64,000 bases of DNA from Clusia tigrina (Eukaryota > Arthropoda > Insecta > Diptera > Clusiidae): positions 18,402,481 through 18,466,480 of the forward strand of contig OV050032.1 in assembly GCA_920105625.2 (NCBI GenBank). The letters are read 5' to 3'. This document shows positions 36,067-46,015 of the stretch, piece after piece. The position numbers were made by a program, and so were the translations under genes. Positions within the stretch are counted from its first letter, which is position 1, and every line of letters starts with the position of its first letter. The notes beneath the pieces were generated by a model. It saw nothing but the letters and a program-made list of their open reading frames with translations. It was not told the origin of the DNA and did no database searches.

Positions 36067-36182
36067 AATGGAGTGGAGATCAATGTGCAATCTGAAATAA
36101 AATTTCTAGGTATCATACTAGATAGAAAACTATTATGGAGGTCTCACATCAATGAGACAATCAGTAAAGCGAAAGATTTTTC

Positions 36183-37481
36183 ATGATATGCAGATCAATC
36201 GCGGGGAAAAATTGCGGATGCAATCCCAAGATCCTGCGATGGATGTACATCATGATAATACACCCAATGATCACTTACGGAGCGGTTCTGTGGGATAAGC
36301 AAGCAAGACAACTAATCTTTGCGCAAGCACTAGCTAAGGTTCAAAAGCTTGCTGTCGTCTGTATAACTGGGGCTATGAGAACCTATCCTACAGCCGCCCT
36401 GAACATCATACTGGAACTTACACCCCTACACATATTTGTGGAAACACAAGAGAAGAGCGTTCTGTATAGAATGATGAGAGCAGTAAATGGTCCTGAAAGT
36501 CTCATCGGGAGTCAGATGGTCGAAACATTATCAAAGGCCATTCCAGACATCTGTATACCGAAGGACTTTACAAACACGCGCTACAGTTTCACTAAGTTGT
36601 TTAAAACAGAGTGGAGCTACAAAAACGCAAGGAGAGGTCTCAGCGAAACCTACAGGTTAGATCAGTCCACGATCACCTGGTATACCGACGGATCTCTCAC
36701 AGAAGAGTGTTGCGGCGCGGGGGTATTTGGACCTGGATACAAATACTATGAATCCCTACGCAAATATACTAGCATCTTGCAGGCGGAAATCCACGCCATT
36801 GAAAGATGTGCAAATTTCAACATTGAAAAGGGCTACGAGCGCAAGAAAATTGCTGTCTTATCGGATAGCCAAGCGGCCATTAGGGCACTTATCTCTTATC
36901 AGGTAAATTCGAAACTGGTATGGGAGTGCATCAAAAAACTTAATGCTCATGGCTCACGCAACAAAGTTACCATTCTATGGGTACCAGGACATGCTGGCAT
37001 AGAAGGAAACGAGATTACCAACGAACTTGCAAGGAAGGCGGCTGCAACACCCTTTATTGGCCCAGAACCCTTCTGTGGTGTAGGCAAGGGCAAGCTGTTC
37101 AGCCATCTTAGGATCGATGTGGGACCCCATAGGCACAAACACTGGGTTAACACACCAAGCTTAAGGGTATCAAAGAGTCTGCTAGGGACATACCACCTAA
37201 AAAGATTCGAATCATTCATCAATCTCCCTAAGAAAAACTTTAGGATGATGACAGGCCTACTCACAGGACACTGTAAACTGAACTCACATATGGTGATAAT
37301 GAGGGTCAGCTCGGAAGGCTCCTGCAGATTCTGTATGGAGGAAGAGGAGACGTCTTTGCATGTGTTGACAGAATGTCCGGCTCTCATGCACACCCTCAGG
37401 AAATACTTGAGATTCTTCCAGGGCTCTGCCAGTGATGTGACACCTCTGGAGCCAAAACTTGTCATCAAAGATGTACATTGA
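36183..37481 (+). pseudogene. LINE RT thumb, RNase H and zinc-finger ORF (432 codons)
   Basis: This is the C-terminal part of a LINE ORF2 polyprotein. The RT thumb covers about residues 1-110 (ILRWMYIMIIHPMITYGAVLW, VQKLAVVCITGAMRTYP when read in parts). RNase H covers about 160-290, with WYTDGSL (first Asp), LQAEIHAIE (Glu), VLSDSQAA (Asp) and WVPGHAGIEGNEITNELA (His and last position). The last catalytic Asp is Asn here (ITNELA where relatives have ADELA). A zinc-finger-like CRFCMEEEETSLHVLTEC follows. The frame is open, but it is joined to the upstream RT sequence only through a frameshift near 36180, and the element is interrupted by another LINE. It is therefore a remnant, not a host gene. 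The ATG at 36183 is not the native start. Confidence 0.88.
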
Positions 37482-37530
37482 ACCTCTGATGGGGGGCACA
37501 ATAGATCGAAAGGTCGCAGTGCTTTAAATC

Positions 37531-40500
37531 CCCTACACACAACAATCTTCTTAGATTTAGCAGATTTGCTGTCACATTGATCATGTCCAATAAGGTGGCC
37601 TGTCTCAGTTACAAAAACGTTGCTCTCATATGGCACTGACATTTATAGTCAGAAATTGAATAAACAGTTTTCCACATTAATGTACATCGACATTAGTGGA
37701 GGAAATAAAGTAAAGGCACACATATTCATAAATGTTCTGAGCTTCATTCTGGTCGGACACTGTAAATAATACCCTCAGACAATTTGTTGAAATTGGAAAT
37801 TTGTACATGGAGAGATGCTGGAAATTGGAAGGTGGTTGGGGATTACTGTGGGTAGCGGGCAAGTAAACCAACCAAGTAAACACTTCGGTTTCGAAAGATT
37901 ACATAAATATATCAATGTTATTGCAATAATTTGCTTTGCCAACTTGCAACCAGCAAAAAGTAACGAGGACACAAAATATGCATCCGTAAAACTGCGCAAT
38001 TTAACCATGAGTAAATGCGGAATGCTCTACATCACATTTAATGAATTCAGTTGGGAAAAAACGGATGAAAATTTCAATGATTCAATTACTCGTACGTTGC
38101 ATATTTGCCGAGCAAATATTTACAGATGAATTAATTATTTTATTAAAATGATGCTCATCCTCATCCATACTCGTCCTGTTTACATATCCTCGTACACTCT
38201 CGTAAACACACACAAATGGATTCAATACATGCAGGCTGTGGATTTTGCTGCTGTTGCTGTTACAATTAAATTTAAATTCGGAAAGCTTTTTGCAGCATTC
38301 AACTGTGGAAAAATAGGATGTGTGGCAAAGATAAACAGGAAACGAAAATGCAATGAACTCCTGGCAGGCAGCCCGGCAAATGGCTGAAGTTTACAGTTGT
38401 TGCTAATGGAAATGAGAATCATATTGATAATTATTAAATATTAATAATTCAGCTTTATTTCCAATGAACAAACAGTCTTAAAGCCGTTGGGCGCGTCAGC
38501 GTGTGAGTCTCCTCTGTGTGTGCGTGCCTCTGATATTCTGTGTATGTCCGTGTGCACAAAGTATCTGCTCTCTTAGCGCAAAGTGCTTCGCTTCATTCAC
38601 GTAAAATGCAAAAATATACAAAAGGAGCGGCCACAAAATATTTCTCATGCCCACAAATACAGAGGCACTCCACTAAAATACTCTTAAAGGATCCACTTGT
38701 GCTGGTTAAGGGTGCTTTACATGTTAGCGAAACCTCTTAAAAATATGACGCGTTTGCTGAAGTATGCAAAATATGACGAGAAGTCAGGGAACAATGTAGT
38801 GCCACATAAGCATGGTGCAGGACGGCTACAAGAGAGGTGTACCCAGTACCGTTGCAGTACCTGAAATTTTTCCTTCAACTGGGTTGAGACATTTTCTGCT
38901 GCAATGTAACAACAACGGCAACAATACGACTACATTACTCAAGGGTTTATTAGAAAGCAAAATTGCTGCCAAATCATATAAAACAACTGTAAAAGTATGC
39001 ATATATGTATGTATATAGTTGTACGTGCCCGTACATAGAGGAAGGTATATGCTCGCAAGTATACGAGTACATACGCATATATACGAGCAAGGAAATACTA
39101 AGCGGAATATCGAATCTCGTTCACATTTTCAATGTTTATGGCAGCGTCGGCACATTACAGCAACAGTGTGGAAAGTTCTAGAATTCCGAGGGAAGGAATG
39201 AAGCAAGTGCTCATTTTACAGCTAAAAGGATATGCGGTGCAAGGTCAGGGGTGTATGCGTATACTGCATGCTTCAGAATCCTTCCGGCAAGCTCGCTCTA
39301 GTCGTGCCAAATCGTCAGAAATACATGTGGCCTGGTTAACAATACCCCGGCCGTTGATGAATGCTCTGTATAGATCGGACACAATTGTTGTATTGTTTTA
39401 GTATGTGAGAAGGTAGCAACCAGCTGGAGAACGCGCGCTCAACAGTCGCTAAGCATGTTATACATATGCCAGCAGGAAGAAGATCGTGGTCCTTCTGTTA
39501 GTTCACCAACTATTCTACACCATTTTATAACACTGAATATTTTTCTTTTTGGCATATAGAAAAGCAAACGAGATATAACGCTTAACAACACCAACGTGGT
39601 GGCTGATATAGTATGCTTAATAACTTGGAAGATCCACGTATTAAGGCAGTCATAAATAAACCATTGAAAGAGGGCAAATTTCTGGAGATTTTAAGCCAGG
39701 AAATGTTATGAAGTATAATAAAGAATATTGCTCTCTTTCTCTCTCTATCTCGCTCAATCTTTCCCTCTGTTTTGTTCTCTGTTTTTGTTGGGTCAACAAC
39801 AAGAGAGCACAGTATATTTACACAAGGTGCATTCCAATTATTATTATACAATGTATCAATAAAATATTTCTCACGTGTCAGGCGACTATTTAACACAATA
39901 AGTTCTCTGTCCGCCGATCAATGCACAACGCAAAAATATCAGTAAATAATACAATCGGTAAAAGAGATTTTCGCTGGACATACTTCGAAAATGTTTCATT
40001 TACATTGATGAGGAGCACATTTCCGTATTGTTTCCGATTGGCCAATTATGGCGAACAAAAGCAATTTGAATGCATTTGGAGAGCTTGTTGCCTTACTCCT
40101 TCTTCTTCTCCTATGATTTTGCATGGATTGTCTAATGATTATCTACACAGGTTTCTTGCTGGCGTTTGTTTGTGAAATTTTGGCTGCCAACTGTTCCCCT
40201 CAAACCGATTTATGTACTGTACTGTATTGGTATTAACCCGTGTAGGTCATATGCTCGCAAGATCAGTCCACTCAGATATAATGTTACATTTTTTAGCAAC
40301 TTTATATTAGTCCGCTTTAAATGTATTTTTGGTGGTTTTTGTAAATTTTGTTAATATCGTAGCAAATCAACTGATTGCTCATTAGTGTCAATTAATGTAA
40401 CAGTGGCACCTTTGAACCAACCCCGTTCCACGGTAAATGCAAAATGTAAGTACGTGTTGTACAAATTCTTGGGCACACCACCATCCCACCATATCAATCA

Positions 40501-43193
40501 AAATCAGTAACGGTAACGGCAACTGCAACAGCAGCGGTAACGACAGCAGCTCTGGCACTGGTATTGGCAGTGGAAGTGGTAATGGCGGTAGTAGTGGCAG
40601 TGGTAGTGTCTGTGGCGGCGGCAAACATGAAATATCGCAGCCAAACCCTTTTTGAAGTTATGCTTGTAACAATTTCCTGTAGAAACGTGATCACACCAAA
40701 TACGCCCAAGGGTTAGATATTCGTAATAGTCACAGCCACAGCTACAATAACAGCGCCAGCCACAGCAGTAATAGCAATTACAACAACAAATAAAGCAACA
40801 GCAATAACATTAGTACTTATACTACGAATTTAAAACAAAATTGTTCCAACTATGATGCTATTACTAGTCATGGTGATACTAACACCGGGAGAGACTGATG
40901 TGTTGCTTGACCCAACACTAGTAACACAACCGTAGTTTTTCTCACACTGATTGATACGCAATTGATACATGTGTCCGAGGCATGAGTAACCTTCAAAAGG
41001 GGTAAACGCAGTCAGTCATTGCCATATTGTCCATGAAAGCCAAGCGATCGTCAAAACATTTCGTCGCAATGATATTCATTTGAAACTATTCTTATTATTA
41101 TTATTTTTATTAATTATAATTAAAATCGCAGTTAATATTAAACTCTGGCTACTATGGCTATCAACTTCCTTTGAAACTAAAGTTTTATAACTCCTCAGCG
41201 CTTATTTAGTAATAATAAAGTTACATTTGGTGGGGGTTTGACGACTAAATAGGAGTATAGGAGGATTTTGCATTGACAATATATTCCAAAACAGCATAGA
41301 ACTGGAAGCCGTCACTGGCGAGAAGTGCCTCAAATGTTCGAGCCTATATGAAAAGTTCGCGACTCATCTCATGGGACATAATATTTCCGTATATAGGCGT
41401 ACGCTCAAAAACAGTATATAAGAGAATTAGGTTGGCAATTGATATGTGTATACTCGTATACCATGAAACAGTTCTCAAACGATTTAATTTTCTTATCTCG
41501 GTTTTCAGCAGATAACCATGCCATTTGTTGTATGGAAAGCGTATCGGTGTCGAATCGTGTTTGTGTGCCTTTTAACAGCTTATCCACAAAAGACACCGAA
41601 ATGACAACTCCGCAGTAGTGCGGCATGTGAGGGTGTGACTCGCCACGAAATGCAATTGCACCATGCTCGTAACTGAAAAGCTAATTTGGCAGCGATTCCT
41701 GCTTGCGCTTAAGTCAAAGTGTCACTTCTCTCGTGCACACATTACCGAAACTCGAAAACCGAAAATTTTCAAAACACACAAAAAATGCAAATCAAGCAAA
41801 ATAAAATGAAATACAATGAGAGCGAACGAACAAATTCAAATTCAATTTCAATTGCGGAATTGTGCAATTTTATTGTTATTTATTGTTGTTGCTGTTGCTG
41901 TCGTTGCGGTTGTTGTTGTTGTTGTTGTTGTAGCCATTGCCGGCCCATTTGTTTGCATACCTTTGAGGGTTTCGTTAATTTTCCTTTTATTATGCTTACT
42001 TTTTTCAGCCATTTGCAGTTTTTTGTTGGCTTTTTTTATTGTTGTCTTATTTTTGCCCACTTAAAGATTTAGCAAGTCTCTTGGCATGATTTTGGGGCAG
42101 ATGGTAATCGATCATAATGAGTTGAATGCAAAGGACTGGTAAGATTGCTATTAAAGAGATTTTTTCTTTCTGGTTTTGGTTTTACTGTTGTTCCGCTGTT
42201 TTATTTGTTTCAATCTATTTGAGTTGTTTTATTTTATTTTTGGAAGTAGGCTAGAAAATGTTTGCAATTTTTCCGCTGTCATTTGGTTTGATTTTGTGAT
42301 TTTCATAATTTATTGTCGTAGTGGGCTGCACTGACCAGGGCATTAAGGCAAATGGCAGAAGTGATTAATTGCCCTATCGTGCGCAAAGGTTATTTCTTAT
42401 ATTCGTGTTGAAGTGAAAAATTATTTGGAAACCAATAAAATTAAAAACGACACGAAATTAGCAAATGCTGTTGACGTTTGAAAACACCTCGCGGCAGTGT
42501 TTGATATATGCACTTGGATATTAACCCAAATTTCGCAGTGCCAAATTGCATTGTGGACTTTTGTTTGATTTGATTTGTTGGCAATCTGCCACGGGGCTTT
42601 TTTCATAAACTTCCACATATCGACAAAGATGGGGGCGGACAAGAGATGAACTGTAACAAATGAATGGATGCCAGGAGTCTTTCATGGGAGTTGCTTTTGG
42701 TCGCTTTAAAACTAACCACATTGTCCAATAAAGTGTGATAAGGGGTTCTTGCTTGGTTAGATACAGTATCAGAATGAAACATGAGTCATCTTTTGAATAT
42801 CTAAATACTAATTTCATATGATCAAAAATAATATATATAAAAGAATAATTTCATACTCAAGAAGGAAAGGACCGCAAATTATTTGCCATGAAAACCAGGA
42901 AACTAAGCTAAGGCCGGGTTTGATTTGCACCCTCAGGTAATTCATCAAACTAAGCCCATAGAAATAAAGTATATGTGCGAGTGAATCCATGACAAAATTG
43001 AAATGACGTGACTTCATACCTAATCACGACTCCTTGAAGGCAACTTTTTCAGATAGATGCCTTCTGCGCAAAGGTAGGGGTGGCAGTTGATCCTTAGACC
43101 CACTTTAAGCGTACATTTTAATGCTTAAATTTTGTACTATTAAGTGAAGTTTTGTTGATACATGTTGTATATATCTCGATTTATGCATATATG
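37531..43193. other. Long unassigned noncoding region
   Basis: About 5.7 kb in which I can support no gene. A Gly/Ser-type low-complexity patch (GGCAGTGGTAG-like) lies at 40505-40625 and a TTG/TTGC triplet run at 41881-41931. ACTCGTA or its complement appears near 38089, 39061 and 41452. Open frames are short or low-complexity. Confidence 0.45.
41881..41931. repeat. (TTG)n triplet repeat with interruptions
   Basis: TTG and TGC triplets run for about 50 bp. They give poly-Cys, poly-Val or poly-Thr frames on either strand, which are not genes. Confidence 0.85.
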
Positions 43194-43195
43194 TA

Positions 43196-44116
43196 CGACG
43201 TGTGATCAAAAGATAACCGTTATTTTCATCTTTTCGTGAGTAACGTATGTTCGATGTTCGCATTTTTTTTTTTTATGTTGGTACACATGTCTGTTATATA
43301 TGTTGGCAATACCAACCATTTTGGATTGTCAGTTTGTTTTTGACAGATAAAAAGGTTAGTCGTGTTTTGGTGTGCTCTTCGATTTTGTACTATTCGAAAA
43401 AATGGATCAAAGAAACTGTATTCAGTTTTGTGTAAAAAATGAAATTAAATGCGCAAGGACATTTGAAATGTTGACTGTGGCCTTTGGCGAGTCTACTATG
43501 AGCAGAACACAAGTTCAATTGTGGTATAACCGGTTTAAGGAAGGCCGAGAAGATGTCAATGACGATGCGCGTCCTGGTCGCCCGAGCACGTCAACAACCG
43601 ATGAAAACATTGACGCAGTGATGAAAATCATTTTAGATAATCGTCGAATCACTATCAGAGAGGTTGCTGATGATGTTGGCATATCGTTCGGCTCATGCCA
43701 AGCAATTTTTACGGATGTTTTAAGCATGAAACGTGCGGCAGCGAAGATTGTTCCAAAATTGCTAAATTTTGAGCAAAAACAACTTCGCATGGACATCGCT
43801 CAGGAGCTGTTTTTGGCCAAAAACAAAACCGTTAACATGCCTCAACCACCGTATTCACCGGACTTGGCCCCCGCTGACTTTTTCCTCTTTCCAAAACTGA
43901 AGACACCGATGAAAGGAAAGCGTTTTGCTACGATTGAGGAGATAAAAGAAAAATCGAAACAGGAGCTGTTGGCGATACCAAAAAAAGGGGAACGCTGGCA
44001 TAAGTGTATTATATCTGAGGGGAATTACTTTAAAGGGGACAAGATAGTTGTTGATGAATAAATAAATACTTTATTTTTTGATCACACAATAACGGTTCTT
44101 TTTTGATCACACCTCG
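43196..44116 (+). mobile_element. Internally deleted mariner (DD34D-type) element
   Basis: A 921-bp element flanked by TA at 43194-43195 and 44117-44118. Inverted ends begin CGACGTGTGATCAAAAGATA (left) and CGAGGTGTGATCAAAAAAGA (right, read inward) and extend through ACCGTTATT. The size is about 0.35 kb less than a typical mariner. The loss lies inside the transposase frame, while both ends remain, so it should still be recognisable to a transposase in trans. Confidence 0.92.
43402..44061 (+). CDS. Truncated mariner transposase: DNA-binding region kept, catalytic core deleted
   Basis: The open frame is 219 codons from ATG at 43402; an in-frame upstream ATG at 43372 is less like relatives. Residues 1-120 keep the paired helix-turn-helix DNA-binding region (ESTMSRTQVQLWYNRFKEGR, ITIREVADDVGISFGS). 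At about residue 136 (near 43810) DIAQEL passes straight into FLAKNKTV, so roughly 110-130 residues carrying the first two catalytic Asp are gone. YSPDLAPADFFLF retains the third Asp. A second, small in-frame gap near AIPKKGERWHKC removes a few residues. Both deletions preserve frame and no stop occurs. The product could not catalyse transposition but could still bind element ends, so a repressor-like role is possible; this is inference. The ORF reads like a young element, but expression is unknown. Confidence 0.8.
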   Translation: MDQRNCIQFCVKNEIKCARTFEMLTVAFGESTMSRTQVQLWYNRFKEGREDVNDDARPGRPSTSTTDENIDAVMKIILDNRRITIREVADDVGISFGSCQAIFTDVLSMKRAAAKIVPKLLNFEQKQLRMDIAQELFLAKNKTVNMPQPPYSPDLAPADFFLFPKLKTPMKGKRFATIEEIKEKSKQELLAIPKKGERWHKCIISEGNYFKGDKIVVDE

Positions 44117-44183
44117 TATATCAACACTGGACGTGGCATCGGAGTTAACCTGCCCATATCTTTAGTCTTTTATTGTGGCACCT

Positions 44184-44252
44184 TAGATAGATAGATAGAT
44201 ATATTTAAGAGTGTTATACACTGCGACCTGAAAGACCTATTGTGATGCCCCT
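44184..44252 (-). mobile_element. LINE 3' UTR fragment with TATC tail
   Basis: On the minus strand GGGCATCACAATAGGTCTTT and CAGGTCGCAGTG match the 3' UTR of the I/LOA-type LINEs at 15.3 and 37.5 kb (GCACAATAGATC, GGTCGCAGTG). An (ATCT)n tail follows at 44184-44203 in plus coordinates. It is a very short 5'-truncated copy wedged between the mariner and the DD41D fragment. Confidence 0.7.
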
Positions 44253-44319
44253 ATTTATTTGAAAGATAAGGATAGTCTCATCTATAAATCTTCTGTCAGG
44301 TTAATTTTCGACAGGAATT

Positions 44320-44733
44320 CATATATTTTGGAGGAATCATTAATTAATGACTTTTTCGTGCCTGAATTGGAGGATGTTGATGTGGACGACCTTTGGATCC
44401 AACAAGACGACGCTATATGCGATACAGCCAACGAAACAATCAATTTATTGAAGGAAACTTTTGGTGAGCGCATTATCTCGCGTCGTGGGCCTGTGGCGTG
44501 GCCTCGAAGATCGTGCGATTTAACATCGCTGGACTATTTTTTGTGGGGTTTTGTGAAGTTGCTTGTCTACGCAGATAAGCCCGAGACGATTGACGCCTTG
44601 GAAGAGAATATTCGGCACGTTATTGCTGACATACGGCCCCAATTGCTGCAAAAAGTGGTCGAAAATTGAGCCTCTCGGCTGGAATTTATTCGAGGCAGCC
44701 GCGGCGGTCACTTGCCCGAAATCATTTTTAAAA
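44320..44733 (+). pseudogene. DD41D transposase C-terminal fragment
   Basis: A decayed 3' part of a Tc1/mariner-superfamily transposase. The open part reads FFVPELEDVDVDDLWIQQDD, then NETINLLKETFGERIISRR, then SCDLTSLDYFLWG. The second and third catalytic Asp are present with 41 residues between them (DD41D). The first Asp and the DNA-binding region are missing. A TGA at 44667-44669 follows VVEN, and similar C-terminal sequence (ASRLEFIRGSRGGHLPEIIF) continues in frame beyond it. GATCH has become DAICD, so the site around the second Asp has drifted. It is inactive. Confidence 0.82.
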
Positions 44734-44845
44734 CATAATGGCAAACCCTTATCTCTATAATAAAACTAAATTGTTGGCCATATCATTAAATTATATGCGT
44801 TTTATTTCTGCTTGAAAACCACACGTCTAAAAAAACACCCTTTAT
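44320..44845 (+). mobile_element. 5'-truncated DD41D transposon fragment (second lineage)
   Basis: Only the 3' half survives. Its right end, read inward, begins near GGGTGTTTTTTTAGACGTG (about 44825-44845), unlike the ends of the DD41D element at 11947-13221. The coding part ends at about 44733. The left boundary is uncertain; transposase-like reading starts near 44320. Confidence 0.7.
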
Positions 44846-45787
44846 ATTCTCCACAACACCTGAGTGGCACCCTAATCCATCACGCAAAATAAATTTTATT
44901 TGGAGGATCAGTTGTGAATTAGTTTAAATAGTGGGCGTGGCAGTGCCCGTTTTTAATACCCATGCACTCCATTACTAAATTTTATTTGCATGCCATAAAC
45001 AGGAGACTAGCTACGGTCATTTCAAATGAGACATCGAAATTTCCTTATTAGTGTAAACACCTACTTCCGTTGTCCGATTCAGCCCATACTTTAGCATTTG
45101 CCTTCAATTACATATACTTCGCTAAAGTCTCAACGCCCCACTGGAAACGTAACTGATTCACCTCAAGTGATTTAAGTGAGAAATGCAGTGGCGATGTGTT
45201 AAGAGTGCTTCAGAGTGTTTCAGACTCGTTTCGTAGTTATTACATTATTCATAGCGATGCCATTAGCAATACAGCTGCAGGTCTTGCATGTCCGCCGATC
45301 TTTCCAAAATTAAGAAATTAATTGGCCAGGCTCTCAGCTCAAGTCATACGACTATTTAAAAATTGTGAGTACCGATAACCCCGTTGGCGGTGATAACGAA
45401 AATTGTCCGATTGCCTGCTTGCCTCTCTCATCGCAGCCATAATGTACGAGTAATTCCAGTTAATTACTTTTAAGGTAATTACGCTGGCAAAAACATCGAA
45501 GACCTTTGACTGCTTGCGTGATATATTAAAAGTGTGCAGCCTGCAGAAAATTGGCAGGCGCAGCAAAGATGGAGAAAATCAGACAAGGCGCCGTGTATGA
45601 ATGCACGCCGGTGTCTCTAATTTGCCGGAATGTCTGAAATGCGGTTGGCAGCCAACGCGGCGCACTTAACTAATATTTGTATCTTGTAAATCAAAGTGAC
45701 TTTAAAAGCGTCGAGGGTGCGGTCGTTTGGGCGCTTCGTTGTATCATCGCCTGGTTGTCCCGCTGGCCATTGTCAGTGAGTGGGGCA

Positions 45788-45810
45788 GCAACAACAACAA
45801 CAACAACAAC
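45788..45810. repeat. (AAC)n triplet repeat
   Basis: About seven uninterrupted CAA/AAC units. A simple microsatellite. Confidence 0.85.
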
Positions 45811-45964
45811 TGTCACCAGCCGCTTTTACAGCAATTACATTCAATTGAGTTTGTTGGAGATGATGATATTCGGCACTTGTCCGCTGGCTTGCGCAAAACG
45901 CCCGCGCTTTGTGGCAATAACTTAGTTGGGACAGTCGCGTGTGCATTCCACAGTATCGTTCTGC

Positions 45965-46015
45965 GCTGTATCGCATCGCACGTCATCGCACGGCATCGCG
46001 GCGCGTCGTATCGGA
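45965..46015. repeat. CG-bearing pentamer cluster
   Basis: TATCGCATCGCACGTCATCG and GCGGCGCGTCG form a short CpG-dense run like those at 10812 and 58045. Confidence 0.6.

Larger units (their letters stand above)
34780..37530 (+). mobile_element. RNase H-bearing LINE (I/LOA-type), split by a second LINE
   Basis: The host LINE is in two parts. The 5' part (about 34780-34895) reads LKINPMKTTVVPFTRKYKL and ends LKPIQL. The 3' part (36067 on) resumes NGVEINVQSEIKFLGIILDR. The two join into one RT palm-to-thumb segment. RT, RNase H and a zinc-finger-like domain follow, then a 3' UTR with GGGCACAATAGATC (about 37493). That UTR motif is shared with the 14.6-kb I-like element and the fragment at 44.2 kb. 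The 3' limit near 37530 is approximate because no clear tail is visible. Confidence 0.82.

Noticed and set aside
43402..44061. Domesticated host gene from mariner
   Set aside because: The frame sits between intact inverted ends and TA duplications, so a deleted transposon copy is the simpler explanation. Domestication is kept only as a possibility to test.
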